A stretch of DNA of 41,676 nt from CAZEGI01 sp964512105. GTDB lineage: Archaea > Altiarchaeota > Altiarchaeia > IMC4 > CAZEGI01. Below the pieces are notes generated by a model. The model did not search any database and had not been told where the DNA came from. It saw only the letters and a list, made by a program, of their open reading frames with translations. The translations under genes and the position numbers were made by a program. The stretch covers positions 1 through 41,676 of the forward strand of contig CAZEGI010000008.1 of NCBI GenBank assembly GCA_964512105.1, read 5' to 3'. Shown here in pieces: positions 7,863 to 16,110 of this stretch (its first letter is position 1; the number at the start of each line of letters is the position of its first letter).

Positions 7863-10307
7863 TTATAAATAATCATTTATCGAGTTCTGGATTTGTTTTG
7901 ACTCTTTAGGTAGTCTGAGTAATTTTTCTAAACCCTTCAAATCGGTTTTCTTACTCCTCTTATTGAAGAAACCCTCCAAATCCTGATAGAATATAAACTT
8001 CCAATTGTGTTTTACAATATTCTCGTTTATCATAGGATCCTTCATCTTTCTGTACAGTAACTTCTCCCTTTCTTTGGGTATGACAATAACTCTCGTCAGA
8101 TGGTTTGGCGGAATATTTGAGCCTCTTGATATGGCCTCTGTTATTGCAGTTGTATTTTCAACTTCAAATTCAAAATAAATTCTCCCGCGGTCATGCCATA
8201 TCACATCTATCTGGTTAACCCTATCCCAGTTCATTGTGTTGACAAACCGCCATACCGGTTTTTTTATACTGATCAAAGAACTTAATTTTGTTTTGTTATA
8301 CATTCCACTTTGCTCTTTCTGCCCAACCCACACATCAAAACCAGCTTTCTCTCCAATCAAAGCGAGCATGTAAATCATCTTGTTGTGTGCAGACTCTGTC
8401 AAGTTCAACCTCAACTCAGGCTTTAACTGCCATTTGCCTTCAGACGTTGATGCATATTCCTCGAGAACGTTCTTTATCTTTTCGGTTTCCGGTGTAAGAG
8501 CATTCGGGAATTCTATAAAAATTGCCTGTAAAATCTCGTCAAACGAAACCTTGACATTATGCTCTAGTACTTCAACCACTTTTCGCTCGACTCTGTCGCT
8601 TAACGTTGGCTGACTGAAATGAGATATATCGGCACCCTTCAGCCACCATTTTTTGCTGATGGTTTTGCCTTTCTCATCCTTGATAGTTATCAACTCAAAT
8701 TCTTTTCCTATGTGGTCTTTCAAAACTTCCTCGATATTTTTCGCGCCTACAGGAACACGCCTCCCACCTTGTAACTCCGCCATAATGCCGTTGAGGATGT
8801 ATTGATATATCGTCGGTTCACCTCTCTCGCCAATTATCCTCTGCGCAGCGTCAACAACTTCAAGTTCGTAAGTCTTTAAGTCTATTTCCTTCTCAGTTCC
8901 CAAGACTTTAGCCTCTGGTTTCCTAAATCTGATGTAGTAATCACCTACAGCCGAACCATAAGGCTGCAATTGTCCTTTTGCCGAGGGCATTGCCGGTGGC
9001 TGGTATATGATTTTCTCGAGTTCAAAGCCAACCATGACAACCGCCTTGATGATGGAGTTCCAAACTTTGATGTCTGTACTGTGGAATGTTACGGTCATGT
9101 ATCTCCCAGGTTTGAGGACTTGGTAAACTTCTTTAAATGATGCCCTAAGCATCTTGTGGTAGTAATCAAAGTCCTTGTTTTGATTCGGGTTTATCGTAAT
9201 TTCGTCGTTGTAATTAAGGTCTAATCTAAGCCACGAAGTCCAGAGAGTACTTAACTCAAAATACTGTATTGAACCCCCGTAAGGTGGATCAGTAAAAACA
9301 TAATCAATAGAATTAAGTGGGATCACTTCAGTAAGTTCTAAGGCATTATGTGTCTTGATGAAGATGTTTGCTCCATCGTCAAGTTCTGAAAATCTTTTTG
9401 CTTCTTTGTAATTTTGAATCAGTTGATTAGATTCATGCTTACCCCGCAGGATTTCATTAAACCTAAGCCTAAAGTAGATTAGGACATTAAGCTCCCAGTG
9501 TTTTGGAGGAATCCAATAGCTATGAACTGTCCAACCTTTGCAAATTTTTCCGATACTCTCCTTGACGTAAGGCATCATAATGCTTGCTTGAGGCACAGTA
9601 GAAGAAAATACAAACTTCAGCATGTCTCTTGTTTTGACATCCTCTATCTTTTCTATCAAATAGAGAATTTTTGAAAGAACTATCAAATTCCTTTTTGTAA
9701 ATAACTGGTCAACGGAATTTGATTTTTCTTTTTTCATGAAAGGATCGCCGTCATAATAAAATTTTGTTGTCGGATACCAATCCTTAATCTCAATTCCATC
9801 TATCTTCTTCAGTTTCTTAACATCAAAATCAGTTATTTTCGCCCTTTTCTTTCCACATCTTGGGCATTCATAAACCATCTCAAAAGGCGTTCCATTATCA
9901 TATGCCATCCCGACAATTATGGATTTGGAATCGCATTTCGGACATTTGGTTTCGTATAAGTCCTCTGCAATAGGTTTTATCTCGGCCTCTATTCTCCTAA
10001 ACTCCTCCTCAAATTTCCTTAAATCAACAGGCATGGCTGTGCATCTTGTTATAAAAGCAGAAATAGGGTTTAAGTCTACTGCAACTGCTTTTCTACCTGA
10101 TTTTATGGCTTCTATTGCAGTAACTCCAGAACCAGCGAATGGGTCTAAGACAGTATCTCCTTTTTTAGTGTAATTCTTGATGTACTCAGAAACCACGTTG
10201 TGTGGTTTTCTCGCCCAGTATTTGTGCATAGAATATGTGGGCGTGTGAGTTTTAGCGACTAGTGCATAATTAATCTGGTTTATCTCACGTTTTTTTGATC
10301 TAACCAT
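7863..10307 (-). CDS. DNA methyltransferase with zinc ribbon and C-terminal nuclease-like domain
   Basis: An 814-residue protein. Residues 21-90 hold the SAM/target region HTPTYSMHKYWARKPHNV and motif I, DPFAGSG at 55-61. A zinc ribbon (C122, C125, C148, C151) is inserted before the catalytic motif DPPYG at 340-344, which fits an amino-methyltransferase (N4-cytosine or N6-adenine). From about 640 onward there is a separate domain: a helix with LIGEKAGFDVWVG, then IDVIWHDRGRIYFEFEVENT with D701, E713, E715 and E717. That resembles a PD-(D/E)xK-type nuclease core in which Lys is replaced by Glu. A one-protein restriction-modification enzyme is therefore possible. An A/T-rich inverted repeat precedes the start. 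It abuts the shortened rqcH. Confidence 0.8.
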   Translation of the reverse strand: MVRSKKREINQINYALVAKTHTPTYSMHKYWARKPHNVVSEYIKNYTKKGDTVLDPFAGSGVTAIEAIKSGRKAVAVDLNPISAFITRCTAMPVDLRKFEEEFRRIEAEIKPIAEDLYETKCPKCDSKSIIVGMAYDNGTPFEMVYECPRCGKKRAKITDFDVKKLKKIDGIEIKDWYPTTKFYYDGDPFMKKEKSNSVDQLFTKRNLIVLSKILYLIEKIEDVKTRDMLKFVFSSTVPQASIMMPYVKESIGKICKGWTVHSYWIPPKHWELNVLIYFRLRFNEILRGKHESNQLIQNYKEAKRFSELDDGANIFIKTHNALELTEVIPLNSIDYVFTDPPYGGSIQYFELSTLWTSWLRLDLNYNDEITINPNQNKDFDYYHKMLRASFKEVYQVLKPGRYMTVTFHSTDIKVWNSIIKAVVMVGFELEKIIYQPPAMPSAKGQLQPYGSAVGDYYIRFRKPEAKVLGTEKEIDLKTYELEVVDAAQRIIGERGEPTIYQYILNGIMAELQGGRRVPVGAKNIEEVLKDHIGKEFELITIKDEKGKTISKKWWLKGADISHFSQPTLSDRVERKVVEVLEHNVKVSFDEILQAIFIEFPNALTPETEKIKNVLEEYASTSEGKWQLKPELRLNLTESAHNKMIYMLALIGEKAGFDVWVGQKEQSGMYNKTKLSSLISIKKPVWRFVNTMNWDRVNQIDVIWHDRGRIYFEFEVENTTAITEAISRGSNIPPNHLTRVIVIPKEREKLLYRKMKDPMINENIVKHNWKFIFYQDLEGFFNKRSKKTDLKGLEKLLRLPKESKQIQNSINDYL

Positions 10308-10333
10308 CGTTCAACCACCACCAATCATAACAA

Positions 10334-10359
10334 ATATTATATTATCCAATTAATAATAT
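10334..10359. promoter_or_regulatory. A/T-rich inverted repeat upstream of the methyltransferase gene
   Basis: ATATTAT at 10334-10340 pairs with ATAATAT at 10353-10359 across a 12-base spacer. It lies 27 bases upstream of the methyltransferase start and touches the stop codon of rqcH. It could be a promoter/operator, or mark the junction where the methyltransferase gene joined rqcH. Low complexity makes chance likely. Confidence 0.3.
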
Positions 10360-11465
10360 CAAATCTCAACAACCAACTCATACTTATCCAGCGACTTCAG
10401 TTTCAGTTTTTCCCGGATTTCGGAATCAGTCAAACCCTCTTGCCTTAATTTTTTTATTTCATCAATCGTCGTCTGGATTTTGTGCATGTTTTGGTATATC
10501 GTATCACCCGCACTCCGGTACTCCGCGGATTTTTCCTTCAGTTCCTCAAGGGTTTTTCTCTGGATTTCGAGCTGTTTTTCCAACCTCTCGATAGCCTTTG
10601 ATTTTGATGTTTCCGCAGTTTCATCGACTCTTGCAATTTCAACATTTGAGAAGTACTCATCGACAGCTTCATTAAAGGAATCGAATTTTTTTGATTCAGA
10701 ATTTTTGTAGAATTGTAATTCAAACGGGATGACGTCTACCTGTCTTTTATTCTCGAAAATTATTTGCGGTATTGATTCACTTTTTATTTTTTTAATTAAA
10801 TTAAAAAAAGAGTTCTGTACCGCCGCAAGTTCTTTTTCCGTTAGTTCGTTCGCATTTTTTTCTTTCTCAATTTTTGCATCCAAGCACAATTCTTCCGCAT
10901 ACAGACCGCCGAGCGAGAAATCCATTGCAAGGGTCTTTACGATACTTTTTCCGGAATTTTTTATTATTTTTAAGAAATCCTTATCACCGATTGTCAAGGG
11001 GTTCAACACTGCAGGTGGATATTCGTACGCCATCCCAGGTCTTAAAGTGCGGTCTCTCCATTTTTGGCTCTTCAGTATCCAAATAATTTTTTCATTTCTC
11101 AACAAAATAAGATTTCCCTTGCTGAAAAGTTCAATGATTAATGTGTAATCTCCTTTTCCTGAAATTTCAATTTCAATAACTCTATCAAAATCGTGTTGAA
11201 TAATCTTTCTGATAAAACATCCTCGTAGGTGCTTCCTCAACTGCATCACAAGATTCGTGGCTTCTCTTGGTATCGAGCGTTTGTAATTCGTGATGCACGC
11301 GAAATTCGGGGCTGCCGCAAGTTCAATCTTCTCTTTTTTATACAAACCAAATACAAATTCCTCATCCGAAACCTGGTGGATGTTCTCTATCCTTGAGTTC
11401 TTGAGTTTTTTGTCAAGCTCTTCCGCAAGGACGCAAACGTCTACACTGGTCAATGCGGCTTTCAT
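10359..11465 (-). CDS. rqcH: RqcH/NFACT-family protein lacking the C-terminal NFACT-R domain
   Basis: The N-terminal NFACT-N domain is clear: SVDVCVLAEEL, the basic helix LVMQLRKHLRG, and HDFDRVIEIEI containing the Asp-Arg pair that is needed in RqcH for C-terminal Ala tailing of stalled chains on the 50S subunit. Residues 270-345 form the long coiled coil, ending in an HhH-like KLRQEGLTDSEIREKL. The protein stops at residue 368, in ELVVEI, just where the NFACT-R (DUF814) domain should begin; archaeal full-length proteins are about 650 residues. No NFACT-R remnant is visible further downstream in this window. The stop lies in an A/T-rich junction to the methyltransferase gene. The gene is either truncated or has its second half elsewhere. 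Start 11465 follows argF by 4 bases. Confidence 0.8.
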   Translation of the reverse strand: MKAALTSVDVCVLAEELDKKLKNSRIENIHQVSDEEFVFGLYKKEKIELAAAPNFACITNYKRSIPREATNLVMQLRKHLRGCFIRKIIQHDFDRVIEIEISGKGDYTLIIELFSKGNLILLRNEKIIWILKSQKWRDRTLRPGMAYEYPPAVLNPLTIGDKDFLKIIKNSGKSIVKTLAMDFSLGGLYAEELCLDAKIEKEKNANELTEKELAAVQNSFFNLIKKIKSESIPQIIFENKRQVDVIPFELQFYKNSESKKFDSFNEAVDEYFSNVEIARVDETAETSKSKAIERLEKQLEIQRKTLEELKEKSAEYRSAGDTIYQNMHKIQTTIDEIKKLRQEGLTDSEIREKLKLKSLDKYELVVEI

Positions 11466-11469
11466 TTAT

Positions 11470-12381
11470 TCAGTCTTTCATCAGCGTTAGAAGAATGGCC
11501 TTCTGCGCGTGCAACCGGTTTTCTGCTTGGTCCCAGACAGCACTGTTCGGGCTGTCAATCACGTCATCAGTTATCTCCTGACCGCGGTGCGCAGGCAAGC
11601 AGTGCATGACCATGCAGTTGCGCTTTGCTTTCTTTACAAGTGGCTTGTTGAGCTGGTATTTTGCGAACGCCTTCATGCGCTTTTTTTCTTCCTTTTCGTT
11701 GCCCATGCTCACCCACACATCCGTGTAGATTATGTCTGCGCCGGCGACGGCTTCTTCCGGATTTTCCGTGAGCACGATCTGGCTCTTGTACTTCTTTGCG
11801 AACTTTTCGGCCTCTGCGATGATTTCCGGTTTTGGAGCGTATCCTTTTGGGGTTGCAACCGTGATGTTCAGGCCGACCATCGCAGAGCCCAACATGAGCG
11901 AGTTGCAAACGTTATTGCCGTCTCCGATGTAGGCAAGTTTCAAGCCTTCGAACTTTCTTTTTTCCTCGTATATCGTGAACAGGTCGGAGATTATCTGGCA
12001 TGGGTGCTCCAAATCCGAAAGGCCATTGATTATTGGTATTGTGGAGGTGCTCGCCAGCTCCTTCAGGGTTTCGTGGGAATAAACGCGGGCCATCACGGCA
12101 TCCACATAGCGGCTCAACACTTTGGCGCTGTCTGCAATGGTCTCGCCGCGGCCGAGTTGCATCTCGGATGCATTCAGCACAATAGCGTTACCCCCGAGTT
12201 CAAGCATCGCGACCTCAAATGAAATGCGCGTTCGAGTTGACGGTTTTTCGAATATCAGCGCCAGCGTCTTGCCTTCAAGCTCGGAAGCGTATTTCTCCGG
12301 ATCGGTCTTCACCTTCTCGGTTTTTGCCACGAGTTTCTTAAGTTGCTCTGGCTTCAGGTCGAGTATCGAAAGCAGATTCAT
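11470..12381 (-). CDS. argF: Ornithine carbamoyltransferase
   Basis: A 303-residue transcarbamoylase. The carbamoyl-phosphate loop is FEKPSTRTRISFE, the second loop is LEHPCQIISDL, and the ornithine-specific MHCLPAHRGQEI lies near residue 265. It makes citrulline from ornithine and carbamoyl phosphate in arginine synthesis, in the cytoplasm. No other arg gene is in the window. It is divergent from the ribose-bisphosphate isomerase gene across a 32-base A/T-rich spacer holding TATA-like runs for both sides, so the two may share a control region. rqcH follows after 4 bases and is probably co-transcribed. Confidence 0.95.
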   Translation of the reverse strand: MNLLSILDLKPEQLKKLVAKTEKVKTDPEKYASELEGKTLALIFEKPSTRTRISFEVAMLELGGNAIVLNASEMQLGRGETIADSAKVLSRYVDAVMARVYSHETLKELASTSTIPIINGLSDLEHPCQIISDLFTIYEEKRKFEGLKLAYIGDGNNVCNSLMLGSAMVGLNITVATPKGYAPKPEIIAEAEKFAKKYKSQIVLTENPEEAVAGADIIYTDVWVSMGNEKEEKKRMKAFAKYQLNKPLVKKAKRNCMVMHCLPAHRGQEITDDVIDSPNSAVWDQAENRLHAQKAILLTLMKD

Positions 12382-12413
12382 ATATCTTTCTTTGTTTATA
12401 TATACTTATAAAC

Positions 12414-13325
12414 ATGTCTGTACGAGAAATAGCCAAAAAAATCCGCTCCATGAGGATTCGGGGCGCCTTGGACATCGCGATAGCGGCGGCGGGTGCGCTT
12501 GCCCTGGAAGTGAATTCGTCAAAGGGGAGCACGGCCGAAATACTGAAAAAATTCAAGAAATCCGGCAGGGTTCTGAAGAATGCGAGACCGACAGCGGTTT
12601 CCCTACCGAATGCGGTTGATTACTGCCTCTATCTGGCGGAAAAAAACCGGCATCTGGAAGCACGGAAGTTCAGGAAAAAAACCCACGATGGGATACGGAA
12701 ATTCGTGCGTGAGCAGGAACGCGCGCTGGAAAAAATCGCGGAAATCGGTTCGAGAATCATAGAAAAGAACGATGTCATACTGACACACTGCAACAGCGAC
12801 ACGGTCACAGCGATACTGAAAAGGGCGTGGGACGATGGCAAGAAAATAAGGGTGATTGTAACAGAAACGAGGCCGAGGTATCAGGGTTATCTCACGGCCA
12901 AGCAGCTTTCAAGGCACGGAATTTCGGTTACGATTGTTGTCGATTCTGCCGCGTATCTGGCGATGAAGGAGTTTGGCGTGAGCAAGGTTCTTGTCGGTGC
13001 GGACACGGTTTACGTGAGCGGCGAAGTCATAAACAAAATCGGAACTTCGCAAATCGCGCTTGCTGCGCATTCCCTCGGAATAAAGTTCATTGTGGCAACT
13101 GAGTGCATAAAGTTTTCGCCTCGGAGCATCTTCGGGGAAACCGTGGAGATTGAATACCGCGAGCCATCGGAGTTCGGCTTAAGACTCAGGGGGGTGAAGA
13201 TACTCAATCCGGCGTTTGACATCACCGAGCCCGCATACGTTGACCTGATAATAACCGAGGAGGGCGCGATACCGCCGCAGGCCGCCTATCAGGTGCTGAA
13301 GGAGAAATTCGGATGGGAGCTGTGA
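12414..13325 (+). CDS. Ribose-1,5-bisphosphate isomerase (eIF2B-alpha-like)
   Basis: A 303-residue member of the eIF2B/MtnA/R15P-isomerase family. The start SVREIAKKIRSMRIRGAL, LTHCNSDTV (catalytic Cys) and VGADTVYVSGEVINKIGT (catalytic Asp) match the archaeal R15P isomerase used in the AMP/nucleoside pathway. That enzyme converts ribose 1,5-bisphosphate to ribulose 1,5-bisphosphate for form III RuBisCO. Neither RuBisCO nor AMP phosphorylase is in the window. Methylthioribose-1-phosphate isomerase and a bare eIF2B subunit are alternatives, less likely given the IRGA start and length. The next gene begins one base after its stop, so they form an operon. Confidence 0.8.
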   Translation: MSVREIAKKIRSMRIRGALDIAIAAAGALALEVNSSKGSTAEILKKFKKSGRVLKNARPTAVSLPNAVDYCLYLAEKNRHLEARKFRKKTHDGIRKFVREQERALEKIAEIGSRIIEKNDVILTHCNSDTVTAILKRAWDDGKKIRVIVTETRPRYQGYLTAKQLSRHGISVTIVVDSAAYLAMKEFGVSKVLVGADTVYVSGEVINKIGTSQIALAAHSLGIKFIVATECIKFSPRSIFGETVEIEYREPSEFGLRLRGVKILNPAFDITEPAYVDLIITEEGAIPPQAAYQVLKEKFGWEL

Positions 13326-13326
13326 A

Positions 13327-13818
13327 ATGGATGCGGAAACGGAAAAAAAATTAATAAAAGCAATCCAGGAAAAGGACGCGTTCGGAATGCGCGAACTTTC
13401 AAGAATTTTCAGCGACGATGCCGTTATAGGTCAGGACAGGGACGTCATAAAACTGGCGATAATCACTTACGCATTTAACAAGATTTTCTCGAAGGTTCAT
13501 CTTCGGAAGGAGTCCGACAGGCTGGTCTCCGAAGCGCTGGACCTTGCTGAGCGTGGCGATTTCGACGGCATCCTCAAGGCAATAAAGAACTTCGACGACA
13601 AGTATGGATACTTCCACGGAACACTGATCGGGAAGTCGAGAACGAAAATCGGTTCAAGGCTGTACTCTGCCGGTTTGTCACTCTCAAAATCCGCAGAACT
13701 TTCCGGTGCAAGTCTTTCTGACATTCTGGAGTACAGCGGCGAAACAAAGGCCAGCGAGATTGCGTCTGCAAGAACGGTTGCGGACCGGCTGGAGAATGCG
13801 AGAAGGGTTTTGAAATGA
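13327..13818 (+). CDS. Conserved-looking helical protein with HTH-like C-terminus, function unknown
   Basis: A 163-residue, almost wholly helical protein that I do not recognise firmly. The C-terminal third has the pattern of a short DNA-binding helix-turn-helix: SRLYSAGLSLSKSAELSGAS followed by LSDILEYSGETK. The N-terminal two thirds are charged helices without a visible catalytic motif. It starts one base after the R15P isomerase stop, so it is almost certainly co-translated with it. It could be a regulator of nucleotide salvage, or an unrelated archaeal small protein. The codon pattern matches its neighbours, so the gene is probably real. Confidence 0.6.
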   Translation: MDAETEKKLIKAIQEKDAFGMRELSRIFSDDAVIGQDRDVIKLAIITYAFNKIFSKVHLRKESDRLVSEALDLAERGDFDGILKAIKNFDDKYGYFHGTLIGKSRTKIGSRLYSAGLSLSKSAELSGASLSDILEYSGETKASEIASARTVADRLENARRVLK

Positions 13819-13835
13819 CGATAAACAGCGAAGCA

Positions 13836-13912
13836 TTCTTTCTTTCTTGGTAAGAGCGCAGAAATCTTCAATTTCTGGCTCCCAAAAGTGCTTCGCACTT
13901 TTGCGGAAAGAA
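13836..13912. ncRNA. Structured intergenic element: outer stem enclosing two hairpins
   Basis: Between a gene end and the psmA promoter. Outer arms TTCTTTC (13836-13842 or 13840-13846) and GAAAGAA (13906-13912) can pair. Inside are hairpin A, GAGC-g-CAGAAAT / ATTTCTG-GCTC (13854-13881, 5-base loop), and hairpin B, a perfect 9-base stem CAAAAGTGC / GCACTTTTG (13883-13903) with a TTC loop. Together they could fold as a three-way junction. It may be a terminator for the upstream operon, a small RNA or a palindromic repeat. The pairing is seen; any RNA is inferred. Confidence 0.4.
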
Positions 13913-13925
13913 AAGGTTTAAAGCA

Positions 13926-13933
13926 TTTAAATA
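13926..13933 (+). promoter_or_regulatory. TATA box of the proteasome/exosome superoperon
   Basis: TTTAAATA, centred about 30 bases before the psmA start. With usual archaeal spacing, transcription would begin near 13955, giving an almost leaderless mRNA. No Shine-Dalgarno precedes the start, which agrees with this. Confidence 0.5.
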
Positions 13934-13962
13934 CCCATATGTCATATAATACTCGTTAAGTG

Positions 13963-14730
13963 ATGGACATGTATCCTATTGGACCTTCGGCTTATGACAG
14001 AGCGATTACGGTTTTCAGCCCCGACGGGCGCTTGTTTCAGGTTGAGTACGCACGCGAGGCTGTCAAGCGTGGAACGACTGCGATAGGCGTTGTTTATGCA
14101 GACGGCGTTCTTCTTGCCGTGGACAAAAACATAACCACCAACCTTATAATCCCTGCATCCATCGAGAAGATATTCCGCATTGATGAGCACATCGGAGTTG
14201 CAACTTCTGGCCTTGTTGCCGATGCCCGGCGTCTGGTCGAGGACGCAAGACTGATGGCGCAGAGGAACAGGGTGGCATACAACGAGCCGATAAGCGTTGT
14301 GGCTCTTACAAGAAGTCTTTGCGATATCAAGCAGGCATACACGCAGTACGGAGGCGCACGCCCGTTCGGAACCTCGCTCATCATAGCCGGAATAAACAAG
14401 GAGTCGCATTTATTCGAAACAGACCCGAGCGGAGCATTCACGGAATTCGGCGCGACCGCCATAGGCAGCGGCAAAAAAGACGTCGAGAAGTTTTTCGAGG
14501 AGAAGTACAAACAGGGCATTAGCAGGCAGGAAGCGATAGACCTCGCTGTGGTGGGCCTGAGCAAGGTTTCGGAGGGGAAACTGAAGAAGGAAAACATAGA
14601 CATCATAACCATAGACCAGAAAAACAAATACCAGAAGGTTTCGCCCGAAGAAATAGGGTCCGTAATAAACCGGTTCGGAAAAGAAATTCAGACTCGCAAA
14701 GAAAAAAAATCTGAAAAACCTGAGGAATAG
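13963..14730 (+). CDS. psmA: Proteasome alpha subunit
   Basis: A 255-residue 20S proteasome alpha subunit. The N-terminal alpha signature is present: YDRAITVFSPDGRLFQVEYA and the RGTTAIGV strand. The catalytic Thr of beta subunits is absent, as expected. Alpha rings gate substrate entry and dock PAN or Cdc48-type ATPases. The start is ambiguous among GTG 13960, ATG 13963 and ATG 13969; the promoter position favours 13960 or 13963. The C-terminus is a Lys/Glu-rich tail. It opens the conserved archaeal superoperon with SBDS and the exosome genes, a known linkage of protein and RNA turnover. Confidence 0.96.
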   Translation: MDMYPIGPSAYDRAITVFSPDGRLFQVEYAREAVKRGTTAIGVVYADGVLLAVDKNITTNLIIPASIEKIFRIDEHIGVATSGLVADARRLVEDARLMAQRNRVAYNEPISVVALTRSLCDIKQAYTQYGGARPFGTSLIIAGINKESHLFETDPSGAFTEFGATAIGSGKKDVEKFFEEKYKQGISRQEAIDLAVVGLSKVSEGKLKKENIDIITIDQKNKYQKVSPEEIGSVINRFGKEIQTRKEKKSEKPEE

Positions 14731-14768
14731 TTGATTTTGTGTGTTGATTTGCGTTGGGAGAAATTAAG

Positions 14769-15476
14769 GTGGTAAGTCTCGACAAGGCAGTAATAGCAAG
14801 ACTAAAGACTCACGGCGAGAACTTCGAGATTCTGGTTGACCCGGAGCTCGCTCTGGATTACAAGAGGGGAAAGGACATAAAACTCAGCGAGATACTTGCA
14901 GTAGAAACCGTGTTCAAGGATTCGAGTGCGGCCGATAAGGCATCGGATGAGTCACTAAAAAAAATTTTCGGTTCTACGGACGTTAGCGTCGTTGCTGATA
15001 AGATCCTGAAGAAGGGCGAACTCCAGCTTACAACGGAACAGCGAAAGGCGATGCTTGAGGCGAAGAGAAAGCAGATTGTTGCGATAATAGCGCGGAACGC
15101 CATAAACCCGCAAACCGGAGCGCCGCATCCGCCGGCGAGGATAGAAAAGGCGATGGAGGAGGCGCGCGTGCACGTGGACTTGTCAAAAACCGCCGAGGAG
15201 CAGGTTGATGACGTTGTGAAGCAAATCCGTCCATTATTGCCGATAAGGTTCGCGACCGTGAAAATTGCGGTCAAGATACCGCAGGAATACGCCGGTAAAA
15301 TCTACTCGCTGTTTCAGGAGTTCGGCGGCGCGAAGCAGGAGGAATGGGCTGGCAGCAACCTCATCTGCATGCTGGAAATGCCTGCCGGCCTTCAGGATAC
15401 GTTTTACAACAAGATAAACAATTTTACCCACGGCAGTGCGGAAATCAAAATCATCGAGAAGAATGTTCAGGGTTAA
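14769..15476 (+). CDS. Ribosome maturation protein SDO1/SBDS homolog
   Basis: A 235-residue SBDS-family protein with the three-domain layout: an N-terminal FYSH domain (SLDKAVIARLKTHGENFEIL), a central helical domain (TTEQRKAMLEAKRKQIVAII) and a C-terminal ferredoxin-like RNA-binding domain. In eukaryotes it releases eIF6/Tif6 from the 60S subunit with EFL1. An in-frame TTG at 14754 would add five residues, but GGGAG at 14756-14760 is correctly spaced before GTG 14769, so that start is preferred. Its end overlaps rrp4 by 14 bases. It sits between psmA and rrp4, as in most Euryarchaeota. Confidence 0.93.
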   Translation: MVSLDKAVIARLKTHGENFEILVDPELALDYKRGKDIKLSEILAVETVFKDSSAADKASDESLKKIFGSTDVSVVADKILKKGELQLTTEQRKAMLEAKRKQIVAIIARNAINPQTGAPHPPARIEKAMEEARVHVDLSKTAEEQVDDVVKQIRPLLPIRFATVKIAVKIPQEYAGKIYSLFQEFGGAKQEEWAGSNLICMLEMPAGLQDTFYNKINNFTHGSAEIKIIEKNVQG

Positions 15477-16107
15477 AAACAACGAATTCGTGATTCCGGG
15501 ACAGCTTGTCGGCACAGACATAAGGCATGACTCGAACTGCTTCAGGGAGGGTGGCAACGTCTACTCGTCCGTGCAGGGGCTCGCGAGGATTGAAGATAAC
15601 ACGCTGAAGATAATACCGTCGAGTGGCGGCTACACGCCGAAGGAGGGTGATGTCGTTATCGGCGTCGTGAAGGATGTCCTGCACGGAAAATGGCTCGTTG
15701 ATATCGATGCGTCATATCCTGCAACCATGGACGGCGAAGAAGTGACAAGAAATCCGCAGAGGGTGGATCTGAGGGACTATTTCAGGGTTGGAGATATTTT
15801 AAGCGCGAAGATTTTTTCGGTTGACGAAATCCATGCGTCAAAACTCGGACGGCCGTCGAAGCTCGAGGGTGGTTACATCATCAACATCAACCCGAAGCGC
15901 GTTCCGCGCGTGATAGGAAAAAACAAATCCATGGTAAACATGCTTCGCGAAAAAACCAATTCACGGATTGTCGTGGGGCAAAACGGGAGGGTTTGGATTA
16001 ATAGTGCCAATACGGCGTTCGTTGTAAGCGTGGTGAGAAAGATAGAGCGCGAGGCACAAACCTCCGGATTGACGGACAGAATCGAAAAATTGCTGAATAA
16101 TGCTTGA
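15463..16107 (+). CDS. rrp4: Exosome RNA-binding subunit Rrp4
   Basis: A 214-residue cap subunit of the archaeal exosome. It has the N-terminal domain (VIPGQLVGTD), an S1 domain (EGDVVIGVVKDVLHGKWLVDI) and a KH domain near the C-terminus (RVIGKNKSMVNML and IVVGQNGRVWI). It binds RNA at the top of the Rrp41/Rrp42 ring. ATG 15463 is chosen because an upstream extension to 15436 would run deep inside SBDS and is not family-like. The next gene begins within 3 bases of the stop. Confidence 0.95.
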   Translation: MFRVKNNEFVIPGQLVGTDIRHDSNCFREGGNVYSSVQGLARIEDNTLKIIPSSGGYTPKEGDVVIGVVKDVLHGKWLVDIDASYPATMDGEEVTRNPQRVDLRDYFRVGDILSAKIFSVDEIHASKLGRPSKLEGGYIININPKRVPRVIGKNKSMVNMLREKTNSRIVVGQNGRVWINSANTAFVVSVVRKIEREAQTSGLTDRIEKLLNNA

Positions 16108-16110
16108 GTG

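Noticed and set aside
11509..12222. A 237-codon open frame on the plus strand inside argF
   Set aside because: It lies opposite a certain ornithine carbamoyltransferase gene; it is Cys/His-rich antisense sequence with no family pattern.
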